This document shows positions 47,603 through 57,355 of a stretch of 64,000 nt of DNA, piece by piece. The DNA lies in the NCBI GenBank assembly GCA_016717325.1, contig JADKFV010000002.1, positions 372,001 through 436,000 on the forward strand, in the 5' to 3' direction. Within the stretch, counting starts at the first letter, position 1. The number at the start of each line of letters is the position of its first letter. Source of the stretch: Bacteroidota bacterium. GTDB taxonomy: Bacteria > Bacteroidota > Bacteroidia > AKYH767-A > OLB10. A program made the position numbers and the translations under genes. The notes below the pieces were generated by a model that did no database searches, was not told the DNA's origin, and saw only the letters and a program-made list of their open reading frames with translations.

Positions 47603-49195
47603 ATGACAAAAAGTATCTTTCATTTCATTGTTATTGCTTTTCTATTGAACATAAAATTAGTATCAGCACAAAACCCTGCCTGTACTGTAAAATGGGGGCC
47701 TGAGATAGAAGCCGAACGTGGTGAAAACATTTCGGGATGGATAGGGGAGGATGAAGATTACTATTACCTATCTTCTTTAAAGTTTGCCATGTTCAAGAAA
47801 AGTGGTTTGTCCATAAAGAAAATAGACCATAAATTAAATCAGGTTGCTACCGCATTTGTTGAGCAGGAATATAAAGAAGCAGGAGAAGAATTTTATACTG
47901 AAAGGGTCGATTTTTTGAATGAAAAACTTATTTTATTTTCGTCAGTTACCGATAAAAAAAACAAAGAATATATTTTATATTGGAAATGGATTGATAGCAA
48001 AACACTTGCACCTTTAGGGACCTTCAAAAAATTGTTTTCTACTCCTTACGATAAAAACAGTAGCGCCAATCAGTACAGTTTTAATACATCGCCCGATGAA
48101 CAACGCATACTTGTAGGTATCACTATTCCTGGCCGCGAAAAAGATGATCGCGACAACCAATATGTATACATGTATAACGAAAATATGGAATTGCAATGGA
48201 AAAAATTGATTACCAACGATAATCCGAATTTGAATTTGGGATATTATTACCGATTGGATGACAAGGGAAATATTTACAACCTGTCGCGTAACTACACCGA
48301 AAAAAATGGATGGTTTTCGAAAGAAGTGGTTTCTTACTCTTATAACATTATTGCCTTTACCGAAAATGGGGAGAAGAAAATTTCTTATGTGCTCGATGTG
48401 CCGCGCAAATTTATTACTGATATTTCATATAAAATTGACTCTGCGAGCAGTAAAATAATTGTGGCAGGTTTTTATACCAACGACCGCAAAAATTACGGCT
48501 TCGATGGCTGCTTTTATCAGCAACTTGATATTAAAACTAAAGAAGTTTTAGTTTCTTCGGTAAAGGACTTCGACATAAGTATTCTAACTGTAGGTATGAC
48601 CGAAAAGGAAGCAGAACGCGCCAAGCGAAGAGACAACAGAGGTAAAGATTTGAATTTTGCCAGCTATGATTTAGACAAGCTTGTGCTGCGAAATGATGGT
48701 GGCGCAGTAATGATTTGCGAACAATATTATGTGATTGCTCATACAACTACCAATTCCAATGGGGGAACATCTACTTACTACACTTATCATTACAACAACT
48801 TACTTATTGTAAATATAACAGCCAAAGGAAACATCGAATGGGTATCGGCAATTCCAAAAGCAGCACATGAACGAGAGCCAGGTCGATACACTTCTTATGT
48901 TTCTATGGTAAAAGGTGATAAAATATATTTATTGTTCAACGATAATTTGAAAAACTATGGACGTGACATCAAAAAAGATGGAGTGCTCGAAGCAGAGTTC
49001 ACCGGAAAAAACGGAATCATGACCATGGCAACGGTAAGTGCTGATGGTTCGGTTAAGCGCGAAAAATTATTTGAAACAGCAAATATAAGTGTAGTGCCAA
49101 GGCCTGTAGTTTCAAACCAAATAAATGACGATGAAATATTACTTATTGGCGATTATAAAAAAACCGACCAGTTTGCTATCATTAAATTCAAGTAA
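47603..49195 (+). CDS. Secreted protein of unknown function, paralogue B
   Basis: 530 residues, the same length as paralogue A, and clearly its tandem duplicate. Signal peptide FIVIAFLLNIKLVSAQ; same order of conserved segments (CTVKWGPE, SGWIGEDE, ITNDNPNLNLGYYYRLDD, DGCFYQQLDIK, KGDKIYLLFNDN, SVVPRPVVSNQINDDE). Divergence is concentrated in the 40-80 and 380-400 regions (a TTTNSNGGTSTYYTYHYNN loop is specific to B). No known family or catalytic motif could be assigned. A terminator follows. The pair probably arose by local duplication and may have diverged in ligand. Confidence 0.75.
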   Translation: MTKSIFHFIVIAFLLNIKLVSAQNPACTVKWGPEIEAERGENISGWIGEDEDYYYLSSLKFAMFKKSGLSIKKIDHKLNQVATAFVEQEYKEAGEEFYTERVDFLNEKLILFSSVTDKKNKEYILYWKWIDSKTLAPLGTFKKLFSTPYDKNSSANQYSFNTSPDEQRILVGITIPGREKDDRDNQYVYMYNENMELQWKKLITNDNPNLNLGYYYRLDDKGNIYNLSRNYTEKNGWFSKEVVSYSYNIIAFTENGEKKISYVLDVPRKFITDISYKIDSASSKIIVAGFYTNDRKNYGFDGCFYQQLDIKTKEVLVSSVKDFDISILTVGMTEKEAERAKRRDNRGKDLNFASYDLDKLVLRNDGGAVMICEQYYVIAHTTTNSNGGTSTYYTYHYNNLLIVNITAKGNIEWVSAIPKAAHEREPGRYTSYVSMVKGDKIYLLFNDNLKNYGRDIKKDGVLEAEFTGKNGIMTMATVSADGSVKREKLFETANISVVPRPVVSNQINDDEILLIGDYKKTDQFAIIKFK

Positions 49196-49218
49196 TTTAT
49201 TTGATTAATCAATTAAAA

Positions 49219-49245
49219 AAAAGCTGTCACCTGACAGCTTTTTTT
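49219..49245. terminator. Bidirectional Rho-independent terminator
   Basis: AAAGCTGTCA-CC-TGACAGCTTT stem with T runs on both strands, between the converging paralogue B and DUF547 genes. Confidence 0.85.
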
Positions 49246-49264
49246 ATGATATAAAATTTATGAT

Positions 49265-49993
49265 TCACCTTTTTTCATTTAACTGCCAATCATATTTGTA
49301 ATAATCAATTTTGTAACCTTCCGGAATTTTCGTGTTTCGATATTGGTTTATGTAAGCGAGTATATTGTTACCGTTAGAAGTAAAATCTTTTTCATACCAT
49401 TTAAATATTTCAGATATATGTACAGTTTGTTTTTCGTTATCAACGCGAATAAAAGTAGCATCGTTAATAGCTGATGTTGTAAGCATGTTCAATTGCGCAT
49501 CAATTGTGGTGTACATAATGGCATTATCAGTAATTTTGGGGCAACCCATTGCTGCACATACCAATGCAAAGTGAATGCGCGCATCATGATACACCGGCCG
49601 TATTTTTTTGTTTTCAATATCGTTAAGAGATAAATTTTCGCCACCAATTGTAATTATTTTTTCATCAAAAAAATCTTTCACATCCATAGGTGATGCAATA
49701 GGGTAGTGCTGTATTACATTCCAAATCACGGCAACATTATAAGCATTAATGTAGAAAGATTTTTTCCTGGTGGCGCTGTAGTTATTGATGCTCACAAATT
49801 TTATTTCTGTTACAATATTGTTTAATGCATCGGGATTTTGCTTCACTGTTTTATAGTCTACCAATCCATTTGCTACGTATTTGCCAAAGAATGTTTGTGC
49901 ATGATTGTTAAACTTTTGTAAACGGGTTTGTGCCATTCCAACATTGCACATACATACTAAGAGTAGCATTATCGCTGATTTATAAAGGTTCAT
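49265..49993 (-). CDS. DUF547 domain protein
   Basis: A 242-residue secreted protein with a signal peptide (AIMLLLVCMCNVGMAQ) and the DUF547 core: GLVDYKTVKQNPDALNNI, SFYINAYNVAVIWNVIQHYP, NLSLNDIENKKIRPVYHDAR and HFALVCAAMGCPKI. The paired Asn/Tyr and Cys-containing segments are the family hallmarks. Reported homologues are periplasmic; function is unknown, though a peptidase-like role has been proposed for the wider group. It stands alone, divergent from the exbB operon. Confidence 0.88.
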   Translation of the reverse strand: MNLYKSAIMLLLVCMCNVGMAQTRLQKFNNHAQTFFGKYVANGLVDYKTVKQNPDALNNIVTEIKFVSINNYSATRKKSFYINAYNVAVIWNVIQHYPIASPMDVKDFFDEKIITIGGENLSLNDIENKKIRPVYHDARIHFALVCAAMGCPKITDNAIMYTTIDAQLNMLTTSAINDATFIRVDNEKQTVHISEIFKWYEKDFTSNGNNILAYINQYRNTKIPEGYKIDYYKYDWQLNEKR

Positions 49994-50148
49994 CTACTTT
50001 GATTTTAAAATTGTAAAGCAAATGTAATGCCTTTTAAATTGTGCCATTGTCGGGTAGCATACAACATTCAAAACAATGTGTCGTTTAGGCTAACATAATC
50101 ATGTTAATAACTAAAGTTATAGTAAAGACAGTTACCCTCGCGTACTTC

Positions 50149-50156
50149 TAATTTTG
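50149..50156 (+). promoter_or_regulatory. Candidate -7 promoter element of the exbB operon
   Basis: TAATTTTG matches TAnnTTTG, 22 bp before the exbB ATG at 50179. No clear -33 partner was seen. Confidence 0.35.
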
Positions 50157-50178
50157 TTGAATTAAAATAACTTTAATA

Positions 50179-50883
50179 ATGATCAATACAGTTCTATTGC
50201 AAGTAATGCAAAACACCGTGGCCAGCGATTCGTTGGGCACCACTCCGCCACCCGTTACCGAAACATCTATGCCTTACTTAGAGGTAGCAATGAAAGGTGG
50301 GCCCATCATGATTCCTATTGCACTATTGCTGCTTGTGGCGATATATATATTCTTCGAGCGTTTTTATACTATCCGAAAATCATCACACATCGATATGAAT
50401 TTTATGAATCAAATTCGCGATTTTGTGCATAATGGAAATATAGAATCGGCAAAAAGCCTTTGCAAGAATACCCAATCACCTGTTGCGCGCATGATTGAAA
50501 AAGGGGTGATGCGTTTAGGCAGGCCTATTCGCGATATAGAGGGTGCCATCGAAAATGTGGGCAAACTCGAGATATATAAAATGGAAAAAAATCTCAGCAT
50601 ACTTGGTACCATTGCGGGTATTGCCCCCATGTTTGGTTTTCTAGGAACCATATTCGGTGTAATAAAAATCTTCTATCAAATATCGTTGCAAAACAGTTTG
50701 GAGATAAATACCATCTCGGGCGGACTGTACATTAAAATGATAACGAGTGCTGCCGGTTTGCTGGTAGGCATTTGTGCTTATGCTGCTTATCACTACCTTA
50801 TTATTCTTATTGATCGTGTGGTAAACAAAATGGAAATTAATGCTGTAGAGTTTATCGATTTGCTTGAAGAACCTGTAAAATAA
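50179..50883 (+). CDS. exbB: MotA/TolQ/ExbB proton channel family protein
   Basis: A 234-residue inner-membrane proton channel protein, which with ExbD turns the proton gradient into work on the outer membrane through a TonB protein. Three TM helices: GPIMIPIALLLLVAIYIFFERF (about 40-61), ILGTIAGIAPMFGFLGTIFGVI (about 135-156, the conserved channel segment) and SAAGLLVGICAYAAYHYLIIL. The cytoplasmic loop has VARMIEKGVMRLGRPIRDIEGAIE. It is first in a plus-strand run exbB - exbD - tonB, with short spacers to exbD (6 bp). Confidence 0.92.
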   Translation: MINTVLLQVMQNTVASDSLGTTPPPVTETSMPYLEVAMKGGPIMIPIALLLLVAIYIFFERFYTIRKSSHIDMNFMNQIRDFVHNGNIESAKSLCKNTQSPVARMIEKGVMRLGRPIRDIEGAIENVGKLEIYKMEKNLSILGTIAGIAPMFGFLGTIFGVIKIFYQISLQNSLEINTISGGLYIKMITSAAGLLVGICAYAAYHYLIILIDRVVNKMEINAVEFIDLLEEPVK

Positions 50884-50889
50884 ATAATC

Positions 50890-51294
50890 ATGAAATTACA
50901 AAGGCGCAATCGCATTGCATCCGAAGTATACTCGCATTCACTAAACGATATCATGTTTTTCCTGTTATTGTTTTTTCTTATTGCTGCAACTATGGCCACA
51001 CCCAATGTGTTGAAAATGTTGTTGCCAAACAGTAAGACAAGTTCGCAACAAGTGAAGCATCCTGTAACTATTGCTATATCCGAAGATTTGCAATATGCCG
51101 TAAATAGCCAGATAGTGCCGGTTGAGCAACTTGAAGCAACTATTGCAAATGCCATAGCAGGTCAGGTAGATCCTACTGCTATATTAAAAGTGGATAAAAA
51201 TATTCAGGTGCAAAGCCTTGTCGATATTCTTGACATTGGCAACAGGTTGAAAATAAAAATGGTGTTGGCTACCAGCAAACCAAAACAAAATTAG
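50890..51294 (+). CDS. exbD: ExbD/TolR family biopolymer transport protein
   Basis: A 134-residue protein with one N-terminal TM helix carrying the proton-relaying Asp (HSLNDIMFFLLLFFLIAATM, about residue 19) and a periplasmic domain (VTIAISEDLQYAVNSQIVPVEQLEATI, LKVDKNIQVQSLVDILDIG). It partners with the ExbB upstream and the TonB-like protein downstream. Length matches the family. Confidence 0.93.
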   Translation: MKLQRRNRIASEVYSHSLNDIMFFLLLFFLIAATMATPNVLKMLLPNSKTSSQQVKHPVTIAISEDLQYAVNSQIVPVEQLEATIANAIAGQVDPTAILKVDKNIQVQSLVDILDIGNRLKIKMVLATSKPKQN

Positions 51295-51354
51295 AATGCT
51301 GACGATTGATTTTATGGAAATCATGTTTTCATATCATCATAAAACAAAAAAGTT

Positions 51355-52242
51355 ATGGAAGCACAAATAAGAACTCGCACTTATATTTCGACAGCCATTG
51401 TTTATGGTATACTTATACTATTGCTATTTATACTAAAACTGTACACGGAGATACCACCGTTTGGTGGCGGAGGTGGAGGCGGAGGTAACCTTGGATATGT
51501 AGAACTTGCAAGCGGCAACATACAACCTATGAGCGAAGAAACTACCACAACGCCCAACCCTGTGGAGGAAACGGCAAAGCCAACTCCCGCAACTCCCGAA
51601 GAAATTATGACTCAAGAGAATGAGGAGTCGGCAAAAATTGAAGAGATACCCAAACCAAAGAAAGAAACCGAGAAACCGGTAGTAAAGAAAATAGAACCGG
51701 TAAAAACAGTTGTGCCCGAAAAAGTAGTAGTAAAAAAAGTGCCCGAGCGCAAGCCCGACCCCAATGCATTGTATCCGGGTAAAAGTAACAGCAGCACATC
51801 GCAGGGAACCGCCAATACAGGCAAAGGCGATCAAGGTACACCGGGCGGAAATCCTTTTGGTGGTTATGGCAAAGGCGATGGAAGTGGCGGTGGCAATGGT
51901 GGCGGCAAAGGCGATGGAATAGGCGATGGCACCGGAAACGGCACCGGTCCCGGTGGAGGTGGTAATGGAATAAAAGTAAATCTCACAAATCGTGAAGTAC
52001 GATCTCGTCCACAGGTGTCCGACAATTCGCAGGAAACAGGAACTGTGGTAGTAGATATTACTGTAGATAAAAATGGCAATGTGGTAAGTGCAAGTCCAGG
52101 TGGACAAGGTTCTACCACCACATCAAAACATTTATACGAGCTATCGAAACTAAAAGCCAAAGAATATAAGTTCAACGCCAGTCCCGATGGCAGCGAATTA
52201 CAGAAAGGCACTATTACTTTTGTTTATAAATATAAGAAGTAG
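51355..52242 (+). CDS. TonB-family energy transducer with Gly-rich linker
   Basis: A 295-residue protein. One TM helix (IVYGILILLLFILKLY, about 12-30) is followed by a periplasmic run of eight Gly, a Pro/Glu/Lys-rich rod (EEIPKPKKETEKPVVKKIEP...PERKPDPNALYPGK), then a Gly/Asp/Asn-rich linker (about 150-205), and a C-terminal TonB-like domain (SQETGTVVVDITVDKNGNVVSA, LSKLKAKEYKFNASPDG) that would contact TonB-dependent receptors. It is the third gene of the exbB-exbD run. Gly-rich TonB proteins of this kind are frequent in Bacteroidota. The receptor served is not known from the window. Confidence 0.88.
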   Translation: MEAQIRTRTYISTAIVYGILILLLFILKLYTEIPPFGGGGGGGGNLGYVELASGNIQPMSEETTTTPNPVEETAKPTPATPEEIMTQENEESAKIEEIPKPKKETEKPVVKKIEPVKTVVPEKVVVKKVPERKPDPNALYPGKSNSSTSQGTANTGKGDQGTPGGNPFGGYGKGDGSGGGNGGGKGDGIGDGTGNGTGPGGGGNGIKVNLTNREVRSRPQVSDNSQETGTVVVDITVDKNGNVVSASPGGQGSTTTSKHLYELSKLKAKEYKFNASPDGSELQKGTITFVYKYKK

Positions 52243-52509
52243 GGTCAGGCTTTATTTTGAATGAATTAGGTTTCAAATTTTTACCTTTTTGAAACGTATA
52301 GGGTCATTGTTACTGAAGTGTTTTTTTTTAGTTTTTTAAAGTTCAAATGCTGTTTTTTTACCTCGAATGCCAATCGTGCAATTTTATAATACCATGAATG
52401 TGGTTTTCAACTTCTTCTAGTGTCACCTATTAGAATATTTATAATTCTGAAAGATATTATCAATCAACATTTTCCTTTTATTTGCAGCACCTTTACTTAA
52501 AACTTTTTT

Positions 52510-53805
52510 ATGTCATCATTTAATAGCACTTTAGAATATCTTTTTGCTCAACTTCCTATGTACCACAGAATAGGCGAGGCTGCATACAAAGCCAACCTCG
52601 ATAACACGCAACGTATAATGGAAGTGTTGCAGCACCCACATCAAAATTTTTTAACTGTACACATTGCCGGTACAAATGGCAAAGGCAGCGTGTCGCATAG
52701 CCTTGCTTCCATATTGCAACAGGCGGGTTATAAAACAGGATTGTATACTTCGCCCCACTTAAAAGATTTTCGCGAGCGTATTCGTATCGATGGAAAAATG
52801 ATTGACAAAAAATACGTAACCGATTTCGTGCAAAAAAATAAACAAGAGTTAGAAACCATAAAGCCATCATTTTTTGAATGGACTGTTGGTTTGGCATTCC
52901 AATATTTTAAAGATAAAAATGTCGATATCGCTATTATCGAAACCGGGCTTGGTGGCAGGTTAGATTCTACTAATGTGATAACGCCCGTTTTATCGGTGAT
53001 CACAAATATTTCTTTAGACCATATAAATTTGCTTGGCAATACCGTTGCAAAAATCGCACGCGAAAAAGCCGGAATTATTAAACCCGGTGTTCCTGTTGTA
53101 ATAGGTGAACATGACGAAGCTACAGCGAAAATATTCGAACAGTTTGCCAGAAAAAATAAGGCTCCAATTGTTTTTGCATCACAAAATTTTACGGTCCGTA
53201 AATCCATTACAAAAATAAAAAGCGGAACTACGCTGAAGCTTGATGTGAATAAAGGAAAGAAAAAATTGTATGAAAAGTTGCAGCTCGATCTCACCGGTGA
53301 TTATCAATTGAAAAATGTATGCACTGTTTTGCAAAGTGTTGAAGTGCTGCAAGAGTTTTTCAAAATAAAGCCTCGCGATATTTATGCAGGACTTAAAAGT
53401 GTTTCTGCTTCAACAGGCTTGCAGGGCCGATGGCAAGTGATTGCCGGCAAGCCAATGACTGTTTGCGATACAGCTCATAATGTTGCCGGCATTGTGATGA
53501 TATTGAAACAAATTGAACAAAACAAATTCAAACAATTGCATATAGTGATTGGCATGGTCAACGATAAAGATATAGCATCTATTCTGAAAATAATGCCCCC
53601 AAATGCAACCTATTATTTTTGCAAACCCAATATTCCCCGGGGCCTTGATGCAGAGCAATTGCTAATAAAAGCGCAAGCATTTAATTTGAAAGGTAAAGCT
53701 TATCGAACAGTAAAATTAGCTTACAATGCTGCGAGAAAAAGTGCATCGCAACAAGATTTTATTTTTATTGGTGGCAGCACTTTTGTTGTGGCAGAAGTGA
53801 TATAA
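52510..53805 (+). CDS. folC: Bifunctional folylpolyglutamate/dihydrofolate synthase
   Basis: A 431-residue Mur-ligase-fold enzyme that adds glutamate to folates (and to dihydropteroate where bifunctional). ATP-binding P-loop HIAGTNGKGSVSHSLASIL (about residue 52), YTSPHLKDFRERIRIDG, ETGLGGRLDSTNVI, ISLDHINLLGNTVAKIAREKAGIIK and C-terminal CDTAHNVAGI. Length and motif order are normal. The start at 52510 is well placed. It is monocistronic, converging with cyanophycinase. Confidence 0.95.
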   Translation: MSSFNSTLEYLFAQLPMYHRIGEAAYKANLDNTQRIMEVLQHPHQNFLTVHIAGTNGKGSVSHSLASILQQAGYKTGLYTSPHLKDFRERIRIDGKMIDKKYVTDFVQKNKQELETIKPSFFEWTVGLAFQYFKDKNVDIAIIETGLGGRLDSTNVITPVLSVITNISLDHINLLGNTVAKIAREKAGIIKPGVPVVIGEHDEATAKIFEQFARKNKAPIVFASQNFTVRKSITKIKSGTTLKLDVNKGKKKLYEKLQLDLTGDYQLKNVCTVLQSVEVLQEFFKIKPRDIYAGLKSVSASTGLQGRWQVIAGKPMTVCDTAHNVAGIVMILKQIEQNKFKQLHIVIGMVNDKDIASILKIMPPNATYYFCKPNIPRGLDAEQLLIKAQAFNLKGKAYRTVKLAYNAARKSASQQDFIFIGGSTFVVAEVI

Positions 53806-53819
53806 AAGTGGTCGCGAAA

Positions 53820-54692
53820 TTATTTCGATACATTTATCACGTCTTCGAAAAAACGGTGCTGTTTTAAATCGAAATGGTTGCCTTTGGCCATTACATGCAC
53901 CACAAGATTTTCGATGCTTATAGGTGAACCATATTGTACATCGGCAATATTGGTGTACTTAATATTGTGACCATCAATGATTATTACCAACCCCGAACCA
54001 ATGGCCTCCATCAATGTTCCTTCTGTAATGAGCAGTCCCGTATCTTCGCCCAAGCCAATTCCGATGCACGATGGATTGCTGGCAACAGCTTCGGCCAATC
54101 GACCAAACCGGCCGCGCTTTACAAAATGTGTATCGATTATTACATCCTTAATCAAGCCCAAACCTGTTGTAAGTTTTACTTCTCCTTTCAAAAGTGCTTC
54201 GCTGCTGCTGCCCTGATATATCATTGTATTACTCATGGCCATGGCACCGGCACTTGTACCGGCAATCAACATTTTTTCTTCTTCCATGTAGCGATGCATC
54301 AGTATTTTATGAATCTCGGTTCCTCCAATTATTGTTGATAAACGCAATTGATTTCCACCGGTAAGCATAACAGTATCACATGTCTTTATGCGTTCTATAA
54401 ATTCAGGATTTTGGGTGTCCTCACGTTTTTTGATATGCATTATTTGAACATTTTTGCATCCCAATTTGCCAAACGCTTTCAAATAGCCTTCACCAACTTC
54501 TTCGGGAATAGACGATGCTGTGGTTATCACTTCAATGTGTTTTTCGCCACCGCCTGTTTCAAGTACAATACGCTGAAGTATCTGCAACTCGAAAAAATTC
54601 AAATTGTTTTTTAATGTAAAATTCGGCTCTGCTTCGGTGCCTTTATCTTCTGCCCCCCCAATAGAAATAAGTTTGCCCTTAGGTAATTCCAT
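53820..54692 (-). CDS. cphB: Cyanophycinase (S51 family peptidase)
   Basis: A 290-residue serine hydrolase of peptidase family S51 related to cyanophycinase, which cleaves beta-Asp-Arg dipeptides from cyanophycin. Catalytic Ser lies in the nucleophile elbow GTSAGAMAMS (about 144-153). Other family segments: LISIGGAEDKGTE near the start, TGGNQLRLSTIIGGTE, DTHFVKRGRFGRLAEAV with a conserved His, and IGIGLGEDTGLL. There is no signal peptide, so it acts in the cytoplasm. No cyanophycin synthetase gene is adjacent; in many Bacteroidota the two genes are neighbours. The substrate is inferred from family. Confidence 0.93.
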   Translation of the reverse strand: MELPKGKLISIGGAEDKGTEAEPNFTLKNNLNFFELQILQRIVLETGGGEKHIEVITTASSIPEEVGEGYLKAFGKLGCKNVQIMHIKKREDTQNPEFIERIKTCDTVMLTGGNQLRLSTIIGGTEIHKILMHRYMEEEKMLIAGTSAGAMAMSNTMIYQGSSSEALLKGEVKLTTGLGLIKDVIIDTHFVKRGRFGRLAEAVASNPSCIGIGLGEDTGLLITEGTLMEAIGSGLVIIIDGHNIKYTNIADVQYGSPISIENLVVHVMAKGNHFDLKQHRFFEDVINVSK

Positions 54693-54791
54693 ATAAAAAA
54701 TATTGATGGATACATTAATTCATTGTTGCGCAAATTTAAAGTTTTCGGTAAAACGAATGTTAATATTCTCGCATTTTATTAACACAAAAAA

Positions 54792-54821
54792 AGCCCTGCA
54801 GATTATTCATCGCGCAGGGCT
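54792..54821 (-). terminator. Rho-independent terminator of the T9SS cargo gene
   Basis: AGCCCTGC/GCAGGGCT stem, followed on the minus strand by seven Ts. It lies about 25 bp after the stop at 54843. Confidence 0.8.
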
Positions 54822-54842
54822 ACTATTAAGGGGCAGAAATCT

Positions 54843-56678
54843 TTATCGCACAATTGTGAATCTCTTGTTTATCGATTTATCGTTAACGCTCATTTTACAA
54901 ATATACATACCGGCAGGCAATTCGGCAACACTTACTTTCATGCTGCCTTCGCCATACAAACTGGCAATATTTTTTGTTTGAACTATGCGGCCTTGCATAT
55001 CGCAAATTTCCAAAGTAATATTGTTGATGATTGTTGAGGTGTTGTAATTTATATTCACAAAATTTTGTGCCGGGTTAGGAAACATATTTCCAAAAACTGT
55101 GGCCAAAGGATTTTGTTCTGCAATGCCAACTGTCGGGTCCGAAACCTTTATGTTGATGATAAAATCTTCGTCTTCGCGACTACGATAAATAGACCACGAA
55201 CCACCAAGTACTTCGAATGAACGATTCGAAATTGGGCGTGTTACATTTTGTCCAATTGAAATTCCATTACCACCCATTTCCCACATTACATAAACCGAAC
55301 CCGAAGTTTTTATTATTGGATTGGTTAACTGTACTGTTGTATATGTGCCAACCTGCACACTAAAAGGATCAACCCACACCGAATCGAGTTGAGTGAGTGG
55401 TGTTCCACCAACGCCATCATCGTCAATTATTTTTAATGCCATACCCTCAGGAGTTGGATTGGCAACTACTAATGCACGTATCTCATCTATCTGGATAGGA
55501 AAATATGGCAAGGGAAATTGCATACCAACGCCTTCACCGGGGCCACCGCCATTCCAACTTAACCCTACGCCACCTACAGAGCCATCGTCAAACGATAACC
55601 ATTGGCTTGCAGTGGTGGAATCAATGACTACAAATTCGCAGGTATCTTTATTATTTGATGGTACCAAATCGTTTGCTAATTGTGTATTGGTAATCATACT
55701 GAAAGTACCTGTTGTATTGTGATTCCAAGTATTATTGGGATAAGTTAATATTTGACTTTGACCCGGAATTAAAGTATCGGTAGTGGCAGTACCGGCAACC
55801 ACTTGTGAGAATCCTGATTTTATTTCTGATAAAACACTGAAAGGGGCAAGTACGGTATTGCCATAATTTCGGATGTTCGATTTCATTTCATATGGTGTTC
55901 CATTCTTTGTTAAAAATCTTCCGCCCGAAGAAACATTATCAACCCAATCGCATGTAGCATCTATAGCTGTATACGTTACTGTTGATGGAGGATAAAACTT
56001 TATAGAATAACTTGCTACCGGATAAATATCATGCGAATGCATAAGCCCTATATTGCCTGAATTGTTCTCGATGCCAACTGTTAAAAAATCGGCAAAAAGG
56101 CCATTGTATACTCCTTGTTGGTCTTGATATTGAAATGTGATAGAACTATCTAACGCACTCAAAATAATCTGAAATGTATTCGAGCCATCATACAAAAGAC
56201 TGGCATCCCAAAATGGAACATTTATATATGATACAATTAATGTATCGTTGCCCGGGCTTTTCCAAAAATAGCATTCACCGGGATTACCGGCATCGGCAAA
56301 ACTTAAATCGCTGCCAAAAGCAGCAATATAATTATTTAGCTTACTCGGCTGTGGAATAGGAGGAAATGGAACAGCCATATTTCCATTGTTAAAAGAAATG
56401 TAGCCATTGGACCCAATACGAAACTCATCAACATCATACCAATAATAATGAAAATTGAAGCCCATGGGAAACGGACCCACCACATTATCATCTGCCAACA
56501 ATTTTACAGAATTTACAAATGGTAAATTTGTAATATCAATCCAATTATATGGCTGACCATTTGGGTCGTTACTATCGCGCCAGGTGTAGCCGTATGCATC
56601 GGGGCCACCATTAGTTTGGGCTTTTAAACTGAATAAAGCCAAACAGAATAAAGACAGAATTAGTAGTTTTTTTCTCAT
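54843..56678 (-). CDS. T9SS-secreted protein of unknown function
   Basis: About 611 residues from ATG 56678, which opens a signal peptide (LLILSLFCLALFSLKAQ); an upstream start at 56741 would add a 21-residue polar leader. The N-terminal part (about 20-260) resembles extracellular beta-sandwich modules (GFNFHYYWYDVDEFRIGSNGYISF, ITFQYQDQQGVYNG, like the nidogen/CBM-type fold seen in T9SS cargo). The C-terminus has a type A sorting domain (MFPNPAQNFVNINYNTSTI...PAGMYICKMSVNDKS). No catalytic site seen; a binding or structural role is likely. Terminator downstream. Confidence 0.82.
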   Translation of the reverse strand: MRKKLLILSLFCLALFSLKAQTNGGPDAYGYTWRDSNDPNGQPYNWIDITNLPFVNSVKLLADDNVVGPFPMGFNFHYYWYDVDEFRIGSNGYISFNNGNMAVPFPPIPQPSKLNNYIAAFGSDLSFADAGNPGECYFWKSPGNDTLIVSYINVPFWDASLLYDGSNTFQIILSALDSSITFQYQDQQGVYNGLFADFLTVGIENNSGNIGLMHSHDIYPVASYSIKFYPPSTVTYTAIDATCDWVDNVSSGGRFLTKNGTPYEMKSNIRNYGNTVLAPFSVLSEIKSGFSQVVAGTATTDTLIPGQSQILTYPNNTWNHNTTGTFSMITNTQLANDLVPSNNKDTCEFVVIDSTTASQWLSFDDGSVGGVGLSWNGGGPGEGVGMQFPLPYFPIQIDEIRALVVANPTPEGMALKIIDDDGVGGTPLTQLDSVWVDPFSVQVGTYTTVQLTNPIIKTSGSVYVMWEMGGNGISIGQNVTRPISNRSFEVLGGSWSIYRSREDEDFIINIKVSDPTVGIAEQNPLATVFGNMFPNPAQNFVNINYNTSTIINNITLEICDMQGRIVQTKNIASLYGEGSMKVSVAELPAGMYICKMSVNDKSINKRFTIVR

Positions 56679-56777
56679 ATGATTTTTGTTTAATAGTTTT
56701 TCGAGTTGAAAAGTACGTATAATATTTATATTGCCAAACAATAATTCTAAAACAAAAAAAATATTTTGACAAACGCT

Positions 56778-57270
56778 ATGTGTAAATTAATTTTCATGCT
56801 TATACTTGCTGCAATGTTTCAGTCGTGTGCGCCATCTACTACCATTTTTTTTGTTCGCCATTGCGAGAAGGAGTCTGCCATGCCAAATGCTGACCTTAAT
56901 GCTAAAGGGCGATTACGGGCACAACAATTAGCACACACATTACAAAATGTAAAATTTGCAAAAAATTTATTCCACCAATGTACCTCGTGCAGCAAGCACT
57001 GCTGAGCCTCTGCGACTTTTAAATAATATTGACAGTGTTGTGTACAATTATCACGATACATTGTACATGGCAAAAATATTGAGCGAAGATTACGAAGCAA
57101 AAAATGTAATGGTAGTAGGCCACAGCGATAATATTCCTGCAATGATTCGTAACCTTGGTGGCACCATGCCTTATCACGAAATACCTCTAGATGAGTTCGA
57201 TAATTTATTTGTTGTAGTTGTTCAAAAAAGGCAGCCAACAAAAGTGATGCATTTGAAATATGGGGAGTAA
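56778..57270 (+). CDS. Histidine phosphatase family lipoprotein (one frame error)
   Basis: About 165 residues once joined at 56960-56965, where six As should be five (restores NVKFAKIYSTNVPRAAST). Phosphoglycerate-mutase-like phosphatase: FVRHCEKE with catalytic His, NVPRAASTAEPLRLL with the second Arg, and VGHSDNIPAMIRNLGG with the second catalytic His. A short lipoprotein-like leader (IFMLILAAMFQSC) suggests periplasmic anchoring. Small enzymes of this class (SixA-like) dephosphorylate varied substrates; the target here is unknown. A TTG at 56766 is a less likely start. Confidence 0.8.
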
Positions 57271-57355
57271 TCTTTAACTGAGTATCCAATATCCTTGTTT
57301 CATTTACGCTCTTTTTTATTTACTCGCTACGTATACACTCACCGTTAACATCTAA

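Noticed and set aside
51433..52107. 224-codon minus-strand frame within the tonB-like gene
   Set aside because: Antisense shadow of Gly/Pro/Lys-rich coding sequence; no start context or family signature.
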